Shown: positions 30,949 to 36,647 of the stretch, one piece after another
Layout of the letters: every line of letters starts with the position of its first letter
Position numbering within the stretch: the first letter of the stretch is position 1
Assembly: GCA_035446765.1 (NCBI GenBank)
Contig: DAOTFU010000008.1
Location: forward strand, 1 to 36,647
Origin: JALOAF01 sp035446765
Lineage (GTDB): Bacteria; Patescibacteriota; Gracilibacteria; Absconditabacterales; Absconditicoccaceae
DNA length: 36,647 bases
Direction: 5' to 3'
Program-made: the position numbers and the translations under genes
The notes under the pieces: generated by a model
What the model saw: only the letters and a program-made list of their open reading frames with translations
What the model was told of the DNA's origin: nothing
Database searches by the model: none

Positions 30949-32877
30949 ATGCAATCATATCACGATCTAATACTAAAGATTATAGAGCTAAACACAAAAC
31001 AAAAATTGACTATTGATGATTTAAAGACCATCAAGAGAGATTTTGCCAAACAAAAAAAATTGGCAGATATTCCCACCAACATAAAATTGCTTCGTGCATA
31101 TCATCAACTCATTCAAGACAAGAAAATCAAAAAAGATATTGAGATAGAAAATCTTCTCAAAAAAAGATCTGTCCGTTCTGAGTCTGGTATTGTAGCAGTT
31201 CAAGTTCTCACAAAACCCTATGCTTGTCCAGGACAATGTATCTTTTGTCCAAACGAAAAATGAATGCCCAAAAGTTACATCAGTACAGAACCAGGAGCTA
31301 TGAGAGCAGCACTAAATCAGTTTGATCCTATAAAGCAAACTTACAATAGACTACTTTCTCTGACCATGACATGACATCAAACTGACAAGATTGAGATGAT
31401 TGTTCTTTGAGGGACTTGGGATGTTTATCCAAAAGATTACAAGATAGAGTTTATCAAAAAACTTTACGATGCTTGTAATACTTTTTCACAACTTGAAATA
31501 AATTTACCAGAGGAGGGTGACAAAAAAAACAAGATCAAAATTTTGATCAAAAAAATAAGAGCATTTTTCAAATGACACAAATATATTACCAATCAAAAAT
31601 TTCAGTACGATATTACAAATTTAAACAAGATCAAATATTCATCTTCGCTACAGGAAGCTATCAAAATTAATGAAACAGCAGACAATAGAATCATAGGTCT
31701 TACTATAGAAACCAGACCAGAATTTGTGACAGATGAAAATTGCCAATCTTGGCGTGAATTGTGAGTTACTAGATTGGAGATTTGAATCCAATCAATGTAT
31801 GACGATGTACTCCAAGCAAACAAGAGATGACATTCTATCCAACAAATACGTGATGCAATACACAAATTGAGACAATATGGATTTAAATTTTCAGTCCACA
31901 TTATGCCATGACTTTACAAGTCAAATTACAAAAAAGACCTCTGAACTTTCCAAAAAATATATTCAGACCCATTTGTCAAACCCGATGAAATTAAATTTTA
32001 TCCTACATCGGTTATCCCAAATACCAAGTTATATGATTTGTATTCTATGGGAAAGTACAAACCACTCACTATATCTACTATCAAAAAATTGATCAAAGAA
32101 ACTTTCCAAGATATAATACCACCATACACTAGGATCAAAAGATTGATTCGCGATATCCCTTCTACGGAAATTGCTGCAGGTTCAAATATTACAAATCTTG
32201 CACAACTTACTCACAACGAATTAAAAAAAGAATTAAAGTCTAACAAGAAAAAAAGAGAAGAACTTTATAGCAGATTATATTGAGATTACCAATTATTCAA
32301 TTCAGCAGAGGAGTTTTTGACTGCGAAAAAACAATCAGCTTCAGGATCACAAATAAACGCTTTCATAATCTGACAAGATCCAGATGTGGAAAATTATAGA
32401 AATTTTGTCACACTAGATACTCGTAGTAGGGAGATTAGAAATAAGTTGAAAGTTGAAAGTTGAAAGTTGAAAGATGTTGTAAATTTAGTTATTAGGCAAT
32501 ATCAAAGTTCAGTCTGAACAGAATATTTTATTTCATTTGAAGATTTGCAATGATATCTGTACTGATTTACTAGGTTACTTCTACCTACAAAATGAAATAC
32601 AGTCCAACGAGATGGATTGTGACCAGATACAGCTATGATCAGAGAACTACACATTTACTGACAACTAGCTAGCTTAAAATCAAATACAAATTCCAAATCA
32701 AAGCAACAGCACAAGTGATTTGGTGGACAACTTATGTCTTTGGCAGAACAAATTTCTCAAAGAGCTTGATACCAAAAATTGTCCGTGATTTCGTGAGTAT
32801 GAGTTAGATGATATTATGAGAAAATTGGATACTCACTTGAATGAACATATATGGTGAAAATAATTGGGAATTGATAA
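30949..32877 (+). CDS. Elp3-like radical SAM/GNAT tRNA uridine-34 modification enzyme (642 aa)
   Basis: Elp3 enzymes use S-adenosylmethionine, an Fe-S cluster and acetyl-CoA to place a carboxymethyl group on uridine 34 of tRNA. ATG 30949 to TAA 32875-32877. After a helical N-terminus with KRSVRSESGIVAVQVLTKPY come the cluster cysteines CPGQCIFCPNEKGMPKSY, then EPGAMRAALNQFDP, LGGTWDVYP, ITIETRPE-type LTIETRPEF, VTRLEIGIQSMYD and FYPTSVIPNTKLYDLY. The C-terminal GNAT domain has HIYGQL, HKGFGGQLM and YYEKIGYSLEGTYMVK. TGA codons are frequent. A tandem heptamer repeat interrupts the linker before the GNAT part. The last sense codon is TGA (Gly). Alternative: archaeal-type Elp3 homologue with the same activity. 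Confidence 0.93.
32444..32471 (+). repeat. Tandem heptamer AGTTGAA x4 inside the Elp3-like gene
   Basis: Four perfect AGTTGAA units in a row encode KLKVESGKLK in the linker between the radical SAM and GNAT domains. Because 7 is not a multiple of 3, gain or loss of one unit would shift the frame. The reading frame as given stays open. Confidence 0.85.
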
Positions 32878-32905
32878 TGGTTAATTGATAATGATTAATT
32901 GATAG
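32868..32905 (+). repeat. AT-rich direct repeat at the end of the Elp3-like gene
   Basis: AATTGATAATGGTT, AATTGATAATGATT and AATTGATAG follow one another across the stop codon. Downstream, 32977-33016 contains AATTAATTATTAATTG and CACAATTAATC, which are partly complementary. This looks like simple repeat expansion, not a mobile element. Confidence 0.6.
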
Positions 32906-32923
32906 TTTAAAACTAAATATATT

Positions 32924-32967
32924 AAAAAAATGTAGAAATGGCATCCTAAGACACTCTACATTTTTTT
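32924..32967. terminator. Bidirectional terminator between the Elp3-like and DUF4190-like genes
   Basis: AAAAAAATGTAGA and TCTACATTTTTTT are perfectly complementary over 13 bp with an 18-nt loop. The flanking A and T runs allow termination in both directions between these convergent genes. Confidence 0.75.
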
Positions 32968-33010
32968 AAATTTAAAAATTAATTATTAATTGTCCATCCA
33001 CCATTCACAA

Positions 33011-33520
33011 TTAATCTTTATATTTTTCTTTCAGTTCCAACACTATTTGTTCCATTTCTTCAAAAATTCATGGTATCTCTTGTTTCGCTTGTTCTCGTCA
33101 TTCAATTTCTTCTACATTTTCATATTTTTCTACCATCCTAGTTTCCATCAAATATTCAAACTCACTTTGAAACTCTGGATTTTTCATAAGTTCAGTCAAT
33201 TCTTCATCAGCTTCCATCATTTGTCCAAACTCTACTATAGGATTAAATACATCAGCATTTTTTTTGATAAATATAGTACCAAATATTGCTAGCAATATAG
33301 TTACCAATATTACAAGTCCTGATATGATAGTACCAGCTATAGCCATTCATTTGTTTTGTTTTTTGACTAAAGCTATGATACCAAATATCAAAGCTACTAT
33401 GGCCAAAGGTACTCCCAATACAGCTCAGATAATTGTAATACACAGTACCAATGCTACTATACTGATTACTAGACTAGCAACAGATAATCCTGATTTTTGT
33501 TCTTTCTTTTTTACAGGCAT
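33011..33520 (-). CDS. DUF4190-like membrane protein (169 aa)
   Basis: ATG 33520 to TAA 33011-33013. A short basic start (MPVKKKEQKSGLSVASLV) is followed by two hydrophobic blocks: residues about 13-51, including VISIVALVLCITIIGAVLGV and IVALIFGIIALV, and, after KKQNKGMAIAG, a further helix GLVILVTILLAIFGTIFI. The A-S-L-V...I-x-G-x-x-x-G...K-x-K-G-M-A-I-A-G arrangement is that of DUF4190 membrane proteins. The remaining 70 residues are acidic and helical, probably cytoplasmic. Function is unknown. TGA encodes several glycines. No Shine-Dalgarno is seen. Confidence 0.7.
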
Positions 33521-33531
33521 AATAAAAATCG

Positions 33532-33583
33532 TAAATTAAATAAAAAACTATAAATTTTATAATGATTTTTAGTCTGTAGTAAA
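33532..33583 (-). terminator. Terminator repeat, copy A (after abiEii)
   Basis: This 52-nt segment matches 35334-35385 at 47 positions. On the minus strand it holds an imperfect hairpin (CTAAAAATC...AATTTATAG) followed by TTTTTTATTT, downstream of the toxin gene. It has one T-T mismatch and weaker pairing than copy B. Confidence 0.7.
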
Positions 33584-33663
33584 GTTTTTTTGTAAACAGC
33601 AATATTTTGTTTTTTCAGTATTTCTAAAGCAATTTAGTATAATAAAACAGATCCCAGAGTCTA

Positions 33664-34437
33664 TTATTTAAAATCTGTCTGTTCAATTATTTTGTCAAAA
33701 AGTTCTACAGATTTATCATTGCTATCAAACAAAAATGGCTGCACATCCTTTTGGAGAGCTATAAGATCCAATTCATTAAGCCTTTTTTTGATAGCTATTT
33801 TTAATGATTTTCAATTATCTATACCAAAAGAATGCTTACAAAATCACCAATTTGGTTTTACTCACATTCACAAAAGATAAACGATATCAAAAAGATCTCT
33901 TCATTTTGCTCTAGAAAAAAAAGCACTAAATTTCATACTCAAAAGTATATCCTTTGGCACCATTTTATAAGGTGCAACTATCCCAAATTTTTGTAGTACA
34001 AAAGTATCATGAGAATAATTATATCATTGTGGCGTAGTATCTATTTTAATAACTAATTTTTCTGTAACCATGCTCGCCAAATTATTATCAAACAATAGTT
34101 TTGGTATTTTGATACTACAATGAAAAGCTCACTTGTAAACATGTTTTATTTCAACTTCATATCACTCCAACAACAATTCTTGCTCTACTACTTTAGTTAA
34201 TTTCTCAAATTCTTCTACCGTCAATCATCGATTGTCAAAATCAATATCTTCAGAAAACCTCTGAGAATTATGTCAGATTCTAAGTGCAGTTCATCATATA
34301 AAACACAACTTTTTAGAAAGTGGACTAGAAAATATACTAGCCAATATCTTGTATTGTAAATATTCTCTCAATATAGCTTTTGGAAAATTATGTAATTTTG
34401 GTGGATATTGTTGTATTATATTATTCAAGTTAATCAT
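33664..34437 (-). CDS. abiEii: AbiEii-type nucleotidyltransferase toxin (257 aa)
   Basis: ATG 34437 to TAA 33664-33666. The nucleotidyltransferase signature is clear: FIGGTALRIGHNSQRFSEDIDFD near residues 46-68, both Gly of GGT being TGA codons. Later come KFSAFFSRAKGRDLFDIVYLL near 157-177, the AbiEii/AbiGii family's second conserved block, and VIKIDTTPQGYNY. AbiEii proteins are the toxins of type IV toxin-antitoxin and phage abortive-infection systems; MenA-type relatives add nucleotides to tRNA acceptor ends. The gene begins 5 nt after the AbiEi stop codon, implying coupled translation. Confidence 0.92.
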
Positions 34438-34442
34438 ATTTT

Positions 34443-35054
34443 TTATTTATTATAAGAAATAAAATCTTCAATCAGTTCAATAATTCTTTTATTTTTAAAT
34501 AATTTAGCACATTTTCTCAGATTGTCTTGATTAGTTAGTTCCCAAAGACGATATCTATCTATCCTCAACTCTGCTATATCCTCTTTGTCCAAGTGCTTTT
34601 TTAAGTAAAAAAAATCACAAATAGTTTTTTCTACACTCGCTATCAAAAAATCAAATCAATTATTGTTTTTTATATGTTCATATCACCAAAAAAGAGACGA
34701 CTTGATGTTGTAATAATAAAAGTTTCAAATATCTCATGATAATTTTTGAGTTTTCTTTGTACTACAAGCAGTAGTCATAAAAACTCACTCTGGTATCAAA
34801 TCATAATATCTCAAGGCTGATTCTATACTAACGTAACTAGGCGAATATATTTTATTGCTACAAAAAAATAGCATTCTTTCATCAATCTGCAAAGAAGAGA
34901 GAGTGTACCATCATTTGCTAATACGCTTTATGTATCATTTTTTCATCCAATTGACCAAATTTGAACGCAAAAAACCTGATTCATAAACACGCAATTGCTG
35001 CAAAGAAAAACATCCTTGCTTTTGTCATATTTTTTCTAACTCACGCAAATTCAT
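34443..35054 (-). CDS. abiEi: AbiEi-type antitoxin/transcriptional repressor (203 aa)
   Basis: ATG 35054 to TAA 34443-34445, continuous once TGA is read as Gly; eight of its ten glycines are TGA. The N-terminal winged-helix part (MNLRELEKIGQKQGCFSLQQ, RSNLVNWMKKGYIKRISKGW) is followed by the family block IYSPSYVSIESALRYYDLIP, then the AbiEi C-terminal domain with FDFLIASVEKTICDFFYL (the usual A-x-x-EKA-x-x-D) near 147-163. AbiEi antitoxins repress their own operon by binding inverted repeats upstream, and neutralise AbiEii. The region upstream here does contain large inverted repeats. Confidence 0.88.
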
Positions 35055-35112
35055 TTCTCAAAGTAACAAATAAATATTACTATAAGAAATATATTGATTT
35101 TTTTTCAAAATG

Positions 35113-35185
35113 CAAATCTATACCGCATTGCTTTAGAAATAACAAACTTTTGCACTTCGTTACCTAAAATTTGTTTGTCTAAAGT
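35113..35185. other. Long interrupted inverted repeat upstream of abiEi
   Basis: CTATACCGC (35117-35125) pairs with GCGGTATAG further right, with further pairing of CTTTAG/CTAAAG and ACAAAC/GTTTGT toward the centre. The result is an interrupted stem of over 20 bp. It lies about 60 nt upstream of the antitoxin start. It may be an operator, an mRNA leader structure, or the remains of a small element. Confidence 0.6.
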
Positions 35186-35206
35186 CCGCGGTATAGTTTC
35201 GACGTT

Positions 35207-35262
35207 ACTCCGAATAGTCGGAGTTTGCGTCTCAATCTAAAAACAGACCCCGGGTCTGTTTT
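35207..35262. terminator. Hairpin plus bidirectional terminator
   Basis: ACTCCGA/TCGGAGT (35207-35224) is a 7-bp stem with a 4-nt loop. Next comes AAAACAGACCC-C-GGGTCTGTTTT (35240-35262), an 11-bp inverted repeat with T or A runs on both sides, so it can terminate transcription in either direction. There is no gene on the plus strand here. Confidence 0.65.
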
Positions 35263-35333
35263 ATAGGCAATTGCTAATTTCTCTCAAAAATTATGTAAAA
35301 AACTTTTGCTAAGTTAACTTAGACTTAAGATTT

Positions 35334-35385
35334 TAAATCAAATAAAAAACTACAAATCTTACAATGATTTGTAGTCTGTAGTAAA
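35334..35385 (-). terminator. Terminator repeat, copy B (after the 238-aa gene)
   Basis: On the minus strand CTACAAATC-ATTGTAA-GATTTGTAG is a perfect 9-bp hairpin followed by TTTTTT. It lies 43 nt past the stop of the 238-aa gene. It is the intact counterpart of copy A at 33532-33583. Confidence 0.8.
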
Positions 35386-35427
35386 ATTTTATTTTTAACA
35401 AATAATTATATTTATTTACCTACTTAA

Positions 35428-36144
35428 CTAACTTATTTCCTTAAAATATATTTCTATTACTTCTCACTTATTATTTAATTTAATTTCATTTATTTTCAAT
35501 CATTTAATCATAGCATTTTGAGTATTTTTTGAAAACCTTAAGCTTTGTTCTATTTTTTCAATTTTCACCTCTTTTCAATTCATATATTTTTTTGCATCTT
35601 TTATCTCGTTAGTAAATTTACCAATCATTTTTTCTTTATTTTCCAAATAATTATTATCCATAGGATCACCATCTAGATTTGCTATTTCATCTATTTTAGT
35701 TTGTAATTTTTTTGTTTTCAAAAAATTATCTGAATATATTTCTTTATAAACCAGTTTTGATATCTTTCAATAATTATCTAATTCAATCTCTATGACATTT
35801 ACTCACTTATATTGAGTTAAAACATTAGGTATCATAATTATTTTTTCAAAAAGTTTATTTATAGAAGTGAGTTCACCCATATTTGAAACAATAATAGGGT
35901 TATCATTAAATTTTGATAAAAAGTCAGTATCCATTGGCATGTAGTCAAAATTTCGTCATTTATTGATAATACTGTCTATTATATCTTGTATTTCTTGTTT
36001 TTTTTCTTCTAGGTTAATCATTTCTTCTGGATTAGAAAAATCGAAATCTCAATACTCATCAGTCGACTCAATTTTTCATAAAATCCCATCATTTATCTCC
36101 TCTGTAGGATTAATAGTTTGTTCTTTTTGCTGATCTATTGCCAT
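35428..36144 (-). CDS. Unrecognised acidic protein with internal repeat (238 aa)
   Basis: ATG 36144 to TAG 35428-35430, with in-frame TGA as Gly. It begins MAIDQQKEQTINPTEEINDG and is charged and soluble, with no membrane segment or signal. Two segments resemble one another: VIEIELDNYGKISKLVYKEI (about 114-133) and the C-terminal INEIKLNNKGEVIEIYFKEI (about 218-237), each a pair of beta strands around a turn. No known family is recognised. It follows the partial gene at 36226 after 81 nt in the same direction and may be cotranscribed with it. A clear terminator follows. Confidence 0.75.
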
Positions 36145-36225
36145 TATTATTAATTAATAAATAAACTTTTTTATATCTATTCCAAAATATCATTAGACTC
36201 TTCTTTTGTTTTTTTATTTTTTAGT

Positions 36226-36647
36226 TTATGCTAAATATTTTATTTCATTTTCTAGATTTCTCAGATCATCAGCTTCTGCTAAGGTATTTTGTTTTTCTAA
36301 TGTTTCTATTTTCTTTTTTGCTTCTGTTTGAGCTTTATGTTTTTCTATTTCATCAAATTCTTTGACTCTCTTTTTAAAATTATTTATAATCCTCATTATT
36401 TCTGATCAATTATTTTCTGGAGATCGTTCGGTGATTGTTGGTGGATTATTGACTCGTTCTTTATTATTTTTTATGCTACCATCATCACTATTTATTATGC
36501 CCCCATCTTTGTTTATTAATACATTATTATTTGTTGTCAATATGTATTCATTTGTTCAATCATTTTTAGTTAAGTTATATTTTGAAATATATCCCTCTTT
36601 TTCTTTTATAATGGTTATTGAATTTCGTTTATACTCCAATTTTATAT
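36226..36647 (-). CDS. Unrecognised protein, C-terminal part only (140 codons in window)
   Basis: The frame is open from the right edge of the window to TAA 36226-36228, so the N-terminus is missing. The visible part begins IKLEYKRNSITIIKEKEGYI, has an Asn-rich stretch (LTTNNNVLINKDGG), then ERVNNPPTITERSPENNG, and ends in a long Lys/Glu-rich, probably coiled-coil helix (RVKEFDEIEKHKAQTEAKKK) with terminal KYLA. Two TGA codons read as Gly. No family is recognised. The charged, helical style is similar to the 238-aa neighbour downstream. Confidence 0.7.

Noticed and set aside
32868..33016. An insertion sequence near the end of the Elp3-like gene
   Set aside because: Only short AT-rich direct repeats are present; there is no transposase and no paired terminal repeat.
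35113..35185. The inverted repeat as tmRNA, SRP RNA or RNase P RNA
   Set aside because: It is too short and lacks the conserved cores of these RNAs.
1..36647. CRISPR arrays, tRNA or rRNA genes
   Set aside because: No regularly spaced repeats, no cloverleaf with a TTCGA-type arm, and no rRNA-like conserved stretches were seen on either strand.

Overview
The window is AT-rich bacterial DNA in which TGA is read as glycine (genetic code 25), so it most likely comes from Gracilibacteria (BD1-5) or Absconditabacteria (SR1) in the CPR/Patescibacteria. In-frame TGA falls on near-invariant glycines of ribosomal proteins L12 and L34 and of RpoB and RpoC. Read with the standard code every large gene looks shattered; read with TGA=Gly they become full-length. 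All coordinates below use TGA=Gly, with TAA and TAG as the only stops.

Layout. (1) 17-12964, minus strand: one uninterrupted 4,315-codon gene for a giant exported protein with a signal peptide, Ig-like segments, FG-GAP/VCBS-type calcium-loop motifs, a proline-rich stretch and a long coiled-coil tail. (2) 13145-16261: small unrecognised genes separated by clear terminators, plus a DUF2779-type nuclease. (3) 16330-29715, plus strand: a dense information-processing block in the order L10, L12, S2, small membrane protein, EF-Ts, an S6-S18 fusion, L34, RpoB, RpoC, L27, L32, NusB. It has an L10 leader RNA at its head, recognisable internal promoters before rpsB, rpoB and rpmA, and a strong terminator after nusB. 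(4) 29713-32877: a THUMP-type RNA methyltransferase (minus) and a divergent Elp3-like tRNA-modification enzyme (plus). (5) 33011-36647, minus strand: a DUF4190-like membrane protein, an AbiEi/AbiEii toxin-antitoxin pair bounded by two near-identical terminator repeats, and two unrecognised genes, the last cut by the window edge.

The central block supplies ribosome, RNA polymerase, elongation-factor and antitermination components. Elp3 and the methyltransferase modify tRNA and probably rRNA. The giant protein is the obvious candidate for contact with the outside, perhaps a host or prey cell. The most unusual items are the giant protein, the single-chain S6-S18 fusion, oppositely charged tails on L10 and L27, and the repeat-flanked AbiE module written in the recoded code. 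No tRNA, rRNA, CRISPR array or transposase was recognised.
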